The translations under genes and the position numbers were made by a program. From Pelagibacterales bacterium SAG-MED29 (GTDB lineage Bacteria > Pseudomonadota > Alphaproteobacteria > Pelagibacterales > Pelagibacteraceae), in the NCBI GenBank assembly GCA_014653815.1, contig JACWDZ010000003.1, positions 31,466-95,465 on the forward strand: a stretch of 64,000 bases of DNA, read 5' to 3'. The notes under the pieces are model-generated. The model did no database searches, had not been told where the DNA came from, and worked only from the letters and a program-made list of their open reading frames with translations. Of this stretch, positions 15,932 through 25,166 are shown piece after piece (positions within the stretch are counted from its first letter, which is position 1; the number at the start of each line of letters is the position of its first letter).

Positions 15932-17458
15932 ATGAATCTGTTATCATCAACATATATTTTTAGTTTTTTTACACTATTAAGTAGAATTTTAGGCTATCTT
16001 AGAGATATATTAATTGCAATATTTTTAGGCGCATCAATTTTTGCTGATGCATTTTTTGTCGCTTTTAGACTTCCAAACACATTTAGACGTTTATTCGCAG
16101 AAGGGTCATTCAATGCCGCATTTATACCTAGTTATGTCTCTGAAAAAAGTAAAAATCAAAAGAGAGGAAAAAAATTCGCTGACGAAACTTTAAGCATATT
16201 AATCCTTATTCTTTTTTTTTTAGTTCTGCTAGTTGAAATATTTACACCTTATTTAGTTTATTTAATTGCACCAGGCTTTTTGGATAACAGTGAAAAATTT
16301 AATCTTGCAGTAGAATTTACAAGAATAACATTTCCTTTTTTATTTTTTGTAAGTATTTCATCTTTTCTTTCAGGTATCTTAAATTCTAACAATAGATTTG
16401 CTGCAGCCGCAGCTGCGCCAATAATATTAAATATTATTTTAATATTAAGTCTATTAATTTCTTATTTTTTTAATTTAAATTTTGCTAAACAATTATCTTA
16501 CGGAGTTACTTTGGCTGGAATAATTCAATTTTTATTTTTAATGTTTTTTACAAAAAAATATTATAAACCGTCTATTGAATTCAAAACTAAACTAAGTAGC
16601 AAAGTAAAATTCTTTTTTAAGAAACTTTTACCTAGCATTTTTTCTTCTGGAGTTACACAGATAAATATTTTGGTTGGTACAATTATAGCTTCTTTCGAGG
16701 CAAGCGCAGTATCATATCTATATTATGCAGATCGTATTTATCAGATTAATTTGGCTATAGCAGGTATAGCAGTAGGAACTGTTTCCTTGCCAGTTTTATC
16801 AAAAGCTTTTAAACAAAAAAATATTTTAAAGATTTCTAATATCCAAAGCAGATCAATAGAGCTTTCGCTTTTGTTATCGATACCAGCAAGTTTGGGTTTA
16901 ATCTTAGCTTCAAAAGAAATTGTAAATGCATTATTTGGGTATGGCTCTTTTACTATTGAAAATATTAATATGACTGCTTCTGCTCTAAAATATTTTGGTT
17001 ATGGTATCCCAGCATTTGCTTTGATTAAAATTTTATCAAATTTCTTTTTTGCCAGAAACAATACAAAGACACCATTTTATATTTCTACCTTTATTGTTTT
17101 ATTAAATATTTTGATAAGTATTACCTTTTTTAATAAAATCGGTTTTATTATAATTCCTATTGCTACCTCAATTTCTACATGGATTGGAGTTATGGTTTAC
17201 ATATATCTACTTAATGATAAGAATTTTTTATTATTGAAAAACTATTTGCCTAAAAATATTTTAAAGATAATTTTAAGTACAGTTTTTATGTCTTTTCTTT
17301 TGCTGTTCGCATTAGATTACTATGCAGATTATTTAGACTATAATTATAAATATAAATCAGTTTATTTACTGATAATTGTCGGTTTTGTTGCTAGCGTTTA
17401 TTTGATATCGTGTTATTTAACTGGAATATTGAAAACAAAAAACTTTAAAACAAATTGA
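15932..17458 (+). CDS. murJ: Lipid II flippase MurJ
   Basis: A 508-residue membrane protein with about 14 predicted helices. The N-terminus SRILGYLRDILIA, ADAFFVAFRLPNTFRRLFAEGSFNAAFIP is the MurJ/MviN signature, with the conserved arginines of the central cavity. It moves lipid-linked peptidoglycan precursor across the inner membrane. The gene is followed two bases later by trpS and starts a plus-strand run to 20.5 kb. No Shine-Dalgarno is clear, but the start is fixed by homology at the first residues. Confidence 0.97.
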   Translation: MNLLSSTYIFSFFTLLSRILGYLRDILIAIFLGASIFADAFFVAFRLPNTFRRLFAEGSFNAAFIPSYVSEKSKNQKRGKKFADETLSILILILFFLVLLVEIFTPYLVYLIAPGFLDNSEKFNLAVEFTRITFPFLFFVSISSFLSGILNSNNRFAAAAAAPIILNIILILSLLISYFFNLNFAKQLSYGVTLAGIIQFLFLMFFTKKYYKPSIEFKTKLSSKVKFFFKKLLPSIFSSGVTQINILVGTIIASFEASAVSYLYYADRIYQINLAIAGIAVGTVSLPVLSKAFKQKNILKISNIQSRSIELSLLLSIPASLGLILASKEIVNALFGYGSFTIENINMTASALKYFGYGIPAFALIKILSNFFFARNNTKTPFYISTFIVLLNILISITFFNKIGFIIIPIATSISTWIGVMVYIYLLNDKNFLLLKNYLPKNILKIILSTVFMSFLLLFALDYYADYLDYNYKYKSVYLLIIVGFVASVYLISCYLTGILKTKNFKTN

Positions 17459-17459
17459 A

Positions 17460-18464
17460 ATGAGTGATAAAAAATTAGTATTTTCTGGTGTTCAACCTAC
17501 TGGCAACTTACATCTAGGAAATTATCTTGGGGCATTAAAGAATTTTGTATCATTACAAAAAGAAATGAGCTGTGTTTATTGTGTTGTTGATTTACATGCT
17601 ATAACTACTTTCCAAGATCCAAATGAGTTAAAAAATAATATTTTGGAAACTACAGCAAGTTTTTTAGCAACAGGACTTGACCCAAAAAAAAGTATAATTT
17701 TTAATCAATCTTCAGTTTCTGCTCACTCAGAATTAGCTTGGATTTTTAATTGTGTATCAAGAATCGGTTGGTTAAATAGAATGACTCAATTTAAAGATAA
17801 GGCTGGATCAGACAAAGAAAAAGCAAGTGTGGGCCTTTATATTTATCCAAATTTAATGGCTGCTGATATTTTATTATATAAAGCTACTCACGTTCCTGTT
17901 GGAGCTGATCAAAAACAACATTTAGAATTGTCAAGAGACATTGCCCAAAAATTTAACAAAGATTTTAATTGTAAAGATTTTTTTCCTTTACCCGAACCTC
18001 TTATTCTTAAAAAAATTTCTAGAGTAATGAGTTTGAGGGATGGAACAAAGAAAATGAGTAAATCCGAGGAGTCTGATTACTCAAGAATTAATCTTAAAGA
18101 TAGTCCAGATGAAATTGTAAAAAAAATTAAAAAGGCAAGATCAGACTCAGAGGCAATTCCTGATGACCTAAAAGTCTTAGAAAAAAAACCAGAGGCATTA
18201 AATCTTTTAAATATATATTCAGAGGTATCCAAAATTAATCTGGAAAAAACCTTAAAAGAAATGGCAGGAAAAGATTATTCTTACATAAAAAGTAAGCTTG
18301 CAGATCTTTTAGTAAGTGAAATTTCTCCAATCGGTAAAGAAATTAATAAATTAATGAATGACAAGACACATTTAATTAAGATATTGAAAAAAGGCACTGA
18401 AAAAGCCAGTATTAAAGCTGAGGAGAACCTTAAGAATATACGTGAAAAAGTTGGCTTGATATAA
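17460..18464 (+). CDS. trpS: Tryptophanyl-tRNA synthetase
   Basis: A 334-residue class I synthetase. TGNLHLGNYLGA is the HIGH-type motif, VPVGADQKQHLELSRDIA is the Trp/ATP site block, and KKMSKS is the KMSKS loop. It charges tRNA-Trp in the cytosol. Length and motif order are standard. It is placed between murJ (1 base gap) and the Nfu gene (14 bases), so it is probably expressed from the murJ transcript; murJ-trpS adjacency is common in alphaproteobacteria. Confidence 0.98.
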   Translation: MSDKKLVFSGVQPTGNLHLGNYLGALKNFVSLQKEMSCVYCVVDLHAITTFQDPNELKNNILETTASFLATGLDPKKSIIFNQSSVSAHSELAWIFNCVSRIGWLNRMTQFKDKAGSDKEKASVGLYIYPNLMAADILLYKATHVPVGADQKQHLELSRDIAQKFNKDFNCKDFFPLPEPLILKKISRVMSLRDGTKKMSKSEESDYSRINLKDSPDEIVKKIKKARSDSEAIPDDLKVLEKKPEALNLLNIYSEVSKINLEKTLKEMAGKDYSYIKSKLADLLVSEISPIGKEINKLMNDKTHLIKILKKGTEKASIKAEENLKNIREKVGLI

Positions 18465-18478
18465 TATATAATATTGAA

Positions 18479-19033
18479 ATGATCCATACAGAAATAACAC
18501 CAAATCCAGAGTCTTTAAAATTTTTGTCTGAAAATATAATTTCAACAATTGGAACAGAAGAATTTCAAAAAAATGAAATTAATAAAGTAACTAATCCTTT
18601 TATTAAAGAACTATTAAGTTTTAAGGGAGTAGAATTAGTTTTGTTGTCTAAGAATTTTTTATCAGTAAAAAAAACAAAAGATATTCCATGGAATGAATTA
18701 AAACCAATGATTATTTCACATTTAAATCATTATTTTGAAAATAATAAAGAACCTATTTTAAAAAAAAAAGAAGAATTGAAGAGTACAAAAACCAAAGGTG
18801 ATAACGATGAAACAGTTAAAAAAATAATTGAAGTATTGGATACAAAAATTAGACCTGCCGTAGCAAGAGACGGGGGCGATATAAAGTTTAAATCTTTTAA
18901 AAATGGAGTTGTTCAAGTTGAACTTCAAGGCAGTTGTTCGGGTTGCCCAAGTTCATTAATGACTTTGAAGCAAGGGGTTCAAAATCTTTTGAAGCATTAT
19001 GTTAAAGAAGTAAATTCTGTAGAAGCAAACTAA
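18479..19033 (+). CDS. nfuA: NfuA-type iron-sulfur carrier (Nfu N-terminal plus NifU C-terminal domain)
   Basis: A 184-residue protein. The first 90 residues are the Nfu N-terminal scaffold domain (TPNPESLKFLS, GVELVLLSKNFLSVKK, DIPWNELKP). The C-terminal domain has RPAVARDGGDIKF and GSCSGCPSS, with the cluster-binding CxxC at cysteines 153 and 156. Such proteins carry 4Fe-4S clusters to client enzymes; possible clients in this window include MiaB and Nth. The gene follows trpS and precedes the glucosaminidase gene by one base. Location next to trpS is typical for alphaproteobacteria. Confidence 0.94.
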   Translation: MIHTEITPNPESLKFLSENIISTIGTEEFQKNEINKVTNPFIKELLSFKGVELVLLSKNFLSVKKTKDIPWNELKPMIISHLNHYFENNKEPILKKKEELKSTKTKGDNDETVKKIIEVLDTKIRPAVARDGGDIKFKSFKNGVVQVELQGSCSGCPSSLMTLKQGVQNLLKHYVKEVNSVEAN

Positions 19034-19034
19034 A

Positions 19035-20528
19035 ATGAAAAAAAAATTAACTTACAGAGATAAATTATTAGAACTGGCAAAAATTTATAACGTAAAAGAA
19101 ATTCAAGAATATATCAGAAATAGAAAAAACTTAACTTCTGGTCAAATAGAACTAATTTTGAGAAAAAATAAGATTATTATTCCAAAAGACTTTCAAACAA
19201 ATTTTTTCAAAGAGAATTTTACAAAACCATTAAATAAGATATCTAGACGAATAGATGATCTTAAAGAAGACAGTTCTAGAACAGCCAACAGAGTATCAAG
19301 AAAAATAACTTATTTTAAAGAAGATAGCTCAAGATCATTTTATAGGCTTATTATAAATTCATGGAGGTCTGTTGGTCTTGTAGGTCTTGGTTTTCTTAAT
19401 GTTTTCCCAAAAGCTGGAAAAGCAATTTATGATTTTGCGGGAAAAACTTTAACAAACTTATTTCATGGAATTTATGATCAGCAAATAAACAAAAATAAAG
19501 CGGGTAAAGTTGTAGTAATTTTCTTTGTAATAGTTGGTGCTATTACTATTATAGTTTCTGGGGTTACAACATTTAATAATTTAGATAATTCTAACAAAAA
19601 ACAAATAGTTAAAAAAGAGGAGAAAATAAAGAAACCAGAAGTAAAAATAAAAAAAGAAGTAAAAAAACCTGAACTTAAGGCTGAGCCTAAAAATAAAGTA
19701 AAAAAAGAAATTAAAAAGAAAGAAAAAGTTACTGAATTAATTTTACCTGATTTAAATCTAAAAACTGAAACCGTTTTAAATTTATTCGAAGATGTAGAAT
19801 ATGATTTAAATACAGTAAGATATGAAAAAAAAGTAAAACCGATTTATTTCACTCAATTTCCTAAGGATTTGGATGAAATTCAAAGTGTTAAGTTAAAGAA
19901 AGAAACCTTTATTAAAATTGTTCTTCCATTGATTGTTGCTGAAAATGAAAAGATATTGGATGACAGATTTAAATTAAAAAAAATTACTTCTAAGAAAATC
20001 ACTACAGATCAAGAGAAACAATGGTTACGGCAAAAATTCTTAGAGTACAAAGTAAAAAAAGGCAATGTAGAGGAATTAAAAATTAAAATGGATATAATTC
20101 CAGTATCTATTGCTCTAGCTCAAGCCGCTAAAGAAAGTGGATGGGGAACATCTCGTTTTGCTTTAGAAGGCAATGCAATATTTGGTCAGTGGACTTGGAA
20201 TGGAAAGGGAATTGAGCCATTATTAAAAGATAAATCCAAAACCCATAAAATCTTAAGATTTCCAATTTTAAGAGCTTCTGTTAAGGCTTATCAAAATAAT
20301 TTAAATACTCATAAAAGTTATATAAAATTTAGAGAAAAAAGAGAAAATTTAAGAAGTAAAAATAAAAAAATTAATGGCCTAGAGCTTGCAAAGACGTTGG
20401 GGAATTACGCAGAGACCGGCAGTGAGTACACTAAAATTTTGGCGCAAATTATTGTTCAGAATAGATTAATGGATTTTGAGCCAGTAAGATTAGCGAATTC
20501 TGTTCAAAGACAAGAGTTAAATTTATAA
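19035..20528 (+). CDS. Membrane-anchored Bax-like glucosaminidase-domain protein
   Basis: A 497-residue protein of unusual layout. The first 155 residues are basic and probably cytosolic, with two copies of an RxxDxxKEDSSR-type stretch (around 72-85 and 86-100). One membrane helix lies near 156-178 (VVVIFFVIVGAITIIVSGV), then a Lys/Glu-rich linker to about 240, and a C-terminal domain with PVSIALAQAAKESGWGTSRFA, EGNAIFGQW and YAETGSEYTKI. That last part is the Bax/glucosaminidase fold, which cleaves peptidoglycan glycan strands; the Glu in AKESGWG is the likely catalytic acid. The enzyme domain would lie in the periplasm. The N-terminal cytosolic part is not recognised. Confidence 0.82.
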   Translation: MKKKLTYRDKLLELAKIYNVKEIQEYIRNRKNLTSGQIELILRKNKIIIPKDFQTNFFKENFTKPLNKISRRIDDLKEDSSRTANRVSRKITYFKEDSSRSFYRLIINSWRSVGLVGLGFLNVFPKAGKAIYDFAGKTLTNLFHGIYDQQINKNKAGKVVVIFFVIVGAITIIVSGVTTFNNLDNSNKKQIVKKEEKIKKPEVKIKKEVKKPELKAEPKNKVKKEIKKKEKVTELILPDLNLKTETVLNLFEDVEYDLNTVRYEKKVKPIYFTQFPKDLDEIQSVKLKKETFIKIVLPLIVAENEKILDDRFKLKKITSKKITTDQEKQWLRQKFLEYKVKKGNVEELKIKMDIIPVSIALAQAAKESGWGTSRFALEGNAIFGQWTWNGKGIEPLLKDKSKTHKILRFPILRASVKAYQNNLNTHKSYIKFREKRENLRSKNKKINGLELAKTLGNYAETGSEYTKILAQIIVQNRLMDFEPVRLANSVQRQELNL

Positions 20529-20531
20529 AGT

Positions 20532-21587
20532 TTATTTTTCAGCAATTACAAATTGAATTCCAAGCCAACGCCAGAAACCTCCATTTTCTTTTAAAGAACA
20601 ATTAATACGTCCACGTTCTCCAACAAATTTTTCATCAATCTTTATTTCTAAAGTATTTTTTTCAATGAAAGAGATTTTAGAATTTCTCCACTTATTACCT
20701 TCATTTGAAAAACACGTAACTTGTTCTAGATTATTTATATTTTCTTCAAAAAAAATTTTAACATTTGGCGGATTTTTAGATTTCAATAAATATTTATCTT
20801 CTGGTAAAATCTTCTTATATTTGAGAGGTAGTGTTTTCATTAAAGTTTTAAATCTATTCAATTCCCCATACTTTTCATTTATTGGGAATCTTGGAAGTTC
20901 CCACAAATCTTTTGTTTCATCAATGACACCTGAGTGTTGCCCAAATGCAAAATCAAAACCAAGTTCCTTAATTATATTTTTAAATTGTTGACTGTATTCA
21001 CCAAATGGATAAGAGAAAAAATTAGAATTTTTTCCAAGTTTTTTATTAAATATTTCAATTGATTTTAAAATATCATCTTTAATTATTTCTCGGCTTTCAT
21101 CAACAAGGTATTCATGCGAGTGACTATGATTTCCAATTTCTACATTATCATTCTTATGAAGTTCAATAATTTGACTCCAATTCATATAATTAAAAGAACC
21201 AACTTCTCTAGTATTTACAAATAAAATAAAAGGTATTTTTTTTTTTTTCAAAATAGGCCAAGCATTTTCATAAAATGATAACAGCCCATCATCTATTGTT
21301 AATAAAATTTTTCTTTCTTTTTTATTTTCAGAAAGATTTTCCTTAAAGTTTTTTGGGTGAATAAATCGGATTCCTTCATTTTCAATTATTTCTAATTGTT
21401 TTTTAAATATATCTAATTGTATATTTGTTGATGGGTATTTGTTTTCATTAAATCTATGATACATTATTGATATTAAGCCATAATCACTAAAATTTTTTGC
21501 AGATAAAGTTGAATATGAATTGTTTTGAGGAAATAAAAAAATTATAAATATAAAGATGATAAAAGATTTTTTAATAATAAGCTGCAC
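20532..21587 (-). CDS. Polysaccharide deacetylase (NodB homology) family protein
   Basis: About 351 residues from a GTG at 21587; a TTG at 21623 would extend it by 12 residues. A signal sequence follows (IIKKSFIIFIFIIFLF). The NodB domain shows ISIMYHRFNE, KILLTIDDGLLSFYENA (catalytic Asp and metal Asp) and VEIGNHSHSHEYL (metal histidines), then FFSYPFGEYSQQF. These enzymes remove acetyl groups from N-acetylated sugars of envelope polysaccharides or peptidoglycan. The C-terminal 100 residues form a separate beta-rich region (FEENINNLEQVTCFSN) of unknown role. The 5' end overlaps the divergent tsaB start by about 32 bases, so the true start is uncertain. Confidence 0.85.
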   Translation of the reverse strand: MQLIIKKSFIIFIFIIFLFPQNNSYSTLSAKNFSDYGLISIMYHRFNENKYPSTNIQLDIFKKQLEIIENEGIRFIHPKNFKENLSENKKERKILLTIDDGLLSFYENAWPILKKKKIPFILFVNTREVGSFNYMNWSQIIELHKNDNVEIGNHSHSHEYLVDESREIIKDDILKSIEIFNKKLGKNSNFFSYPFGEYSQQFKNIIKELGFDFAFGQHSGVIDETKDLWELPRFPINEKYGELNRFKTLMKTLPLKYKKILPEDKYLLKSKNPPNVKIFFEENINNLEQVTCFSNEGNKWRNSKISFIEKNTLEIKIDEKFVGERGRINCSLKENGGFWRWLGIQFVIAEK

Positions 21588-21939
21588 TGGCAAAAACGAT
21601 AAAATTGGTTTAAAAATTAACAATAATTTTTTTATTCATGATTTTCAAACTAAAATTAAAAATAATGAAACATTAGTTTCAACCATATTAAATTTCACTA
21701 ATAAGCACAAAGCAAATGTTGATAGAAATTTTTCAATTCTCGTTAATAATGGCCCAGGCAGTTTTTCAACAATAAGAGCAGCTTTATCAATCGCAAAAGG
21801 AATTAAAATATCAAGCAATGTAAAGATATTTGGATTTAAAGATGAAGATTTATTACAATTTAACCTTGAAAATATTGAAGTTTTAATTAATAAAAATTTA
21901 ATAGAGAATAAATTGATTAAACCATTATATTTTAGTTAA
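21556..21939 (+). CDS. tsaB: Shortened TsaB-like tRNA t6A biosynthesis protein
   Basis: Only 127 residues, compared with about 200-230 for usual TsaB. The N-lobe is recognisable: FLIISCTGKNDKIGL corresponds to the first beta hairpin, and LVNNGPGSFSTIRAALSIAKGIK is the family's GPGSFTGLR block. The protein then skips most of the C-terminal lobe and ends with IKPLYFS, equivalent to the PxYLR end motif. TsaB is a non-catalytic partner that pairs through its N-lobe with TsaD to make threonylcarbamoyladenosine at position 37 of tRNAs. The N-lobe is the part that makes the dimer, so this could still work. The position before fur and miaB is the normal alphaproteobacterial one; the usual rimI gene in between is missing. 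Confidence 0.8.
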   Translation: MIKDFLIISCTGKNDKIGLKINNNFFIHDFQTKIKNNETLVSTILNFTNKHKANVDRNFSILVNNGPGSFSTIRAALSIAKGIKISSNVKIFGFKDEDLLQFNLENIEVLINKNLIENKLIKPLYFS

Positions 21940-21949
21940 ATAAGAATTT

Positions 21950-22369
21950 ATGAGTTCTATAGAAGAAAAATGTAAAGAAAAAGGTGTCAGATTAACTGAG
22001 CAAAGAAAGATAATTGCAAAAATACTTTCGGATTCAAAAGAAGAGTATGGCTCTAAAGACCATCCTGATGTTGATGAGCTACATAAACGTGTTACACAGA
22101 TTGATGATAAAATAAGTATCGCAACTGTTTATAGAACAGTAAAACTTTTTGAAGAAGCTGGAATTTTGATAAAGCATGACTTTAAGACAGGTAAAGCAAG
22201 ATACGAAATTAATGATGATCACAATCATTTAATTGATATTAATAGCGGTGAGATAGTAGAATTTGTGGACAAAGAAATTGAGTCTTTACAAGAGAAAATT
22301 GCAAATAAACTTGGCTATAAATTAGTAGACCATAAACTTGAATTATACGGTTCAAAAATCAAAAAATAA
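21950..22369 (+). CDS. fur: Fur/Mur-type metalloregulator
   Basis: A 139-residue Fur-family protein. The winged helix has RLTEQRKIIAKIL and SIATVYRTVKLFEEAG; the metal region has DDHNHLIDINSGEIVEF. It lacks the two CxxC pairs that bind structural zinc in classical Fur, as in alphaproteobacterial Fur/Mur proteins, which respond mainly to manganese or iron. It would repress metal uptake genes. The position upstream of miaB and downstream of tsaB is conserved in alphaproteobacteria. A second family member, Irr, lies at 37.6 kb. Its stop is directly followed by a TTG that may start miaB. Confidence 0.93.
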   Translation: MSSIEEKCKEKGVRLTEQRKIIAKILSDSKEEYGSKDHPDVDELHKRVTQIDDKISIATVYRTVKLFEEAGILIKHDFKTGKARYEINDDHNHLIDINSGEIVEFVDKEIESLQEKIANKLGYKLVDHKLELYGSKIKK

Positions 22370-22370
22370 A

Positions 22371-23705
22371 TTGTCCAAAAAAATATTTATTAAAACATTG
22401 GGATGTCAAATGAATGAATATGATAGTAATCGTATTCTACATTTAACAAAAAAGATTAATTATTATTCAACTAAAAATATTAATGAGGCAGATTGTTATA
22501 TTCTTAATACTTGCCATATAAGAGAAAAAGCAACAGATAAAGTTTATCACGAGGTAGGTAGAGTTAAGAAACAATTTAGAGATAAAAAAAAACCGATAGT
22601 GTTAATTGTAGGTTGTGTTGCTCAAGCTGAGGGTGAGGTATTATTAAAAAAAGAAAAATATATTAATGCAGTAGTTGGACCACAATCTTATCATGAAATA
22701 AATAAAATAATTTTAAATACGGAAAATGAGAATATAAAAGTCAATTCCACTGAATTTGAAGTTATCAAAAAATTTGACCAACTTAATATAGTTAAAAACA
22801 CTAATAGCAAAATCTCATCTTTTTTAACAATTCAAGAAGGATGTGATAAATTTTGTAAATTCTGTGTTGTGCCCTACACAAGAGGCCCAGAATATTCTAG
22901 ATCATCTTCCGAGATTATATTAGAAGCAAAACAACTTGTTGAAAATGGATCACGAGAAATTACTTTATTAGGACAAAATGTTAATGCTTATAACTGGAGA
23001 AATCAAAGATTATCTGATTTGTTATATTCGTTAAGTGAAATTAAAGATTTAAAAAGAATAAGATATACAACCTCTCATCCAAAAGATTTTACAGATGATT
23101 TAGTAGAAGCACATGGTGCATGTAAAAAATTGATGCCACTTTTACATCTACCTGTTCAGAGTGGATCAACAAAGATTTTGAAAAATATGAATAGAAATCA
23201 CACAATAGAAGAATATTTACAAATAATTGAGAAACTTAAAAAAAAGAACTCTTATATAAAATTTTCTAGTGATTTTATAATTGCTTATCCTGATGAAACT
23301 AGAGATGATTTTGAAAAAACAGTATCATTAATGAAACAAGTAGAGTTTATTAATTCATATTCATTTATTTTTAGTGCAAGACCTGGAACACCAGCTGCAA
23401 ATTTTAAAAAAGTAGATGAAAAAATTGCTAAGGAAAGATTGGTTATTTTTCAAAGAGTTGCTGATGAAATTAAAACAAAATATAGGAATAAACTTGTTAA
23501 CTCAACGACTAACGTATTATTTGAAAATAACACTAAAGATTTAGACAAATATTTTGGTAGAGATGAATATTTCAATTCAGTTATTGTTAATAGCAGTGAA
23601 AATTTAGCCGGTAAAATTAGAAAGGTTAAAATTAATAGTTGTAATCACAACACTTTATTTGGTGAAGTTATTTTAGAAAACAAACCAAAGGAATACGCAG
23701 CTTAA
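22371..23705 (+). CDS. miaB: tRNA-2-methylthio-N6-dimethylallyladenosine synthase MiaB
   Basis: About 444 residues. The three auxiliary-cluster cysteines sit in KTLGCQMNEYDS, NTCHIREKA and VGCVAQAEG; the radical-SAM motif is GCDKFCKFC, followed by VVPYTRGPEYSRS; a TRAM domain ends the protein. It adds the methylthio group to i6A37 in tRNAs. I prefer a TTG start at 22371, one base after the fur stop, because it begins right before the conserved KKIFIKTLGCQ; an ATG at 22338 would overlap fur by 32 bases with non-conserved residues. It is followed by phoH after 5 bases. Confidence 0.96.
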   Translation: MSKKIFIKTLGCQMNEYDSNRILHLTKKINYYSTKNINEADCYILNTCHIREKATDKVYHEVGRVKKQFRDKKKPIVLIVGCVAQAEGEVLLKKEKYINAVVGPQSYHEINKIILNTENENIKVNSTEFEVIKKFDQLNIVKNTNSKISSFLTIQEGCDKFCKFCVVPYTRGPEYSRSSSEIILEAKQLVENGSREITLLGQNVNAYNWRNQRLSDLLYSLSEIKDLKRIRYTTSHPKDFTDDLVEAHGACKKLMPLLHLPVQSGSTKILKNMNRNHTIEEYLQIIEKLKKKNSYIKFSSDFIIAYPDETRDDFEKTVSLMKQVEFINSYSFIFSARPGTPAANFKKVDEKIAKERLVIFQRVADEIKTKYRNKLVNSTTNVLFENNTKDLDKYFGRDEYFNSVIVNSSENLAGKIRKVKINSCNHNTLFGEVILENKPKEYAA

Positions 23706-23710
23706 AATTT

Positions 23711-24715
23711 ATGTCAGAAATAAGTAAGTTAGATCAAAATTTAATTATAAGAAAGATAGACTCAGAAACAATCAATATTCAGATAACAAACAATACAATG
23801 TTAATGTCAATTGTTGGCCAGTTTGATCAAAATTTAAAAGAATTAGAAAAGTTAACCAATACAGTTATTTTTTTTAGAGGAAACTCTATTACTTGCAAAG
23901 GAAAAAAGGCTAATTTAAAAGATTTTTCCGAGGCAATTAAATTTCTAATTAACAAATATCTTTTGACTAATTTTATTGAAAAAGGCGATATAATGCTATC
24001 AGTTAAAAAAGATATGAAACCTGAAGAATCAAACGTAAAGTCATTTAAACAGCTAATTAAAACACCACGAAAATCAGTTATAGCAAGATCTGAAAAACAG
24101 TCTGATTATATAAAAGCACTTAAAGAAAATGACATTGTGATGTCACTTGGGCCTGCTGGAACAGGAAAAAGTTTTTTAGCAGTCTCTGTTGCTGTCACTT
24201 TATTAATGGAGAAAAAGATAGAGAGAGTGATTTTATCAAGACCTGCTGTTGAAGCGGGAGAAAAATTAGGTTTTTTACCCGGAGACATGAAAGAGAAAGT
24301 CGACCCATATCTTAGACCACTTTATGATGCATTATACGAATTATTTGGTGCAAATAAAATAGATAAGAGAATTGAAACTGGAGAAATTGAAATTGCTCCA
24401 CTTGCATTCATGAGAGGAAGAACTTTGAAAAATTGTTTTGCAATATTAGATGAAGCTCAAAATGCAACAGAAACCCAAATTAAAATGTTTTTAACTAGAA
24501 TTGGTGAAAATTCTAAACTAGTTGTTAATGGAGATCCGTCCCAAGTAGATTTAATTAACAAATCACAATCTGGTCTTATAAAATCAAAAAATATTTTACA
24601 AGACGTAAAAGAGATAAAAATTATAGAATTTGATCATACTGATGTAGTAAGACATCCGTTAGTTTCAAAGATTATCAAGGCTTATCAAAAGAAAAGCACT
24701 GATGATAAAAATTAA
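23711..24715 (+). CDS. phoH: PhoH-family ATPase
   Basis: A 334-residue protein with a short N-terminal RNA-binding-like region and a P-loop ATPase core. GPAGTGKSFLAV is Walker A, LSRPAVEAGEKLGFLPGD a PhoH block, AFMRGRTLKNCFAILDEAQNAT holds Walker B. PhoH-type ATPases act with YbeY in rRNA and RNA metabolism in most proteobacteria; the exact reaction is not settled. The gene overlaps ybeY by 14 bases, strengthening the functional pairing. Confidence 0.95.
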   Translation: MSEISKLDQNLIIRKIDSETINIQITNNTMLMSIVGQFDQNLKELEKLTNTVIFFRGNSITCKGKKANLKDFSEAIKFLINKYLLTNFIEKGDIMLSVKKDMKPEESNVKSFKQLIKTPRKSVIARSEKQSDYIKALKENDIVMSLGPAGTGKSFLAVSVAVTLLMEKKIERVILSRPAVEAGEKLGFLPGDMKEKVDPYLRPLYDALYELFGANKIDKRIETGEIEIAPLAFMRGRTLKNCFAILDEAQNATETQIKMFLTRIGENSKLVVNGDPSQVDLINKSQSGLIKSKNILQDVKEIKIIEFDHTDVVRHPLVSKIIKAYQKKSTDDKN

Positions 24716-25166
24716 TGTAATTTTAAATAACATTATTTGGAAGAAATACTTGAAAGACCCACATAGTTTTATTGATAAAAAAATAGAATTACTTAATAAA
24801 AAAAACAAGTCATATACAAAGAATACTTTGATATGCTCATTGCTTTTATCAGGGACAGCAGAAATAAAAAAACTAAATAAAAAATTTAGAAAAAAAAATA
24901 AATCTACTGATGTTTTGTCTTTCCCTTTTTATGAAAAAAAGCAGTTAAATAATAACATTAAAAAAGAAAAGGAAATTTATATAGGAGATATAATTATTAA
25001 TTTGAATGAAATAAAAAACAAAAATAATAAAACTAAATTTCAAGAGGGGCTAAATAAGCTTTGGGTACATGGATTAGTTCATTTATTTGGCTATCAACAC
25101 AAAAAAAATAAGGATTTTTATGCTATGAAAAAAATAGAAGAAAAATATCTTGAATATATAAATTAA
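24702..25166 (+). CDS. ybeY: Endoribonuclease YbeY
   Basis: A 154-residue UPF0054 protein. The zinc motif HGLVHLFGYQHKKNKDF matches H-x3-H-x5-H; FRKKNKSTDVLSFPF is the other family block, with a Lys-rich insertion after it. YbeY is a metal-dependent single-strand endonuclease needed for 16S rRNA 3'-end maturation and ribosome quality control. It overlaps phoH by 14 bases and is followed immediately by lnt; the corC/ybeX gene usual between ybeY and lnt is absent here. Confidence 0.94.
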   Translation: MIKINVILNNIIWKKYLKDPHSFIDKKIELLNKKNKSYTKNTLICSLLLSGTAEIKKLNKKFRKKNKSTDVLSFPFYEKKQLNNNIKKEKEIYIGDIIINLNEIKNKNNKTKFQEGLNKLWVHGLVHLFGYQHKKNKDFYAMKKIEEKYLEYIN

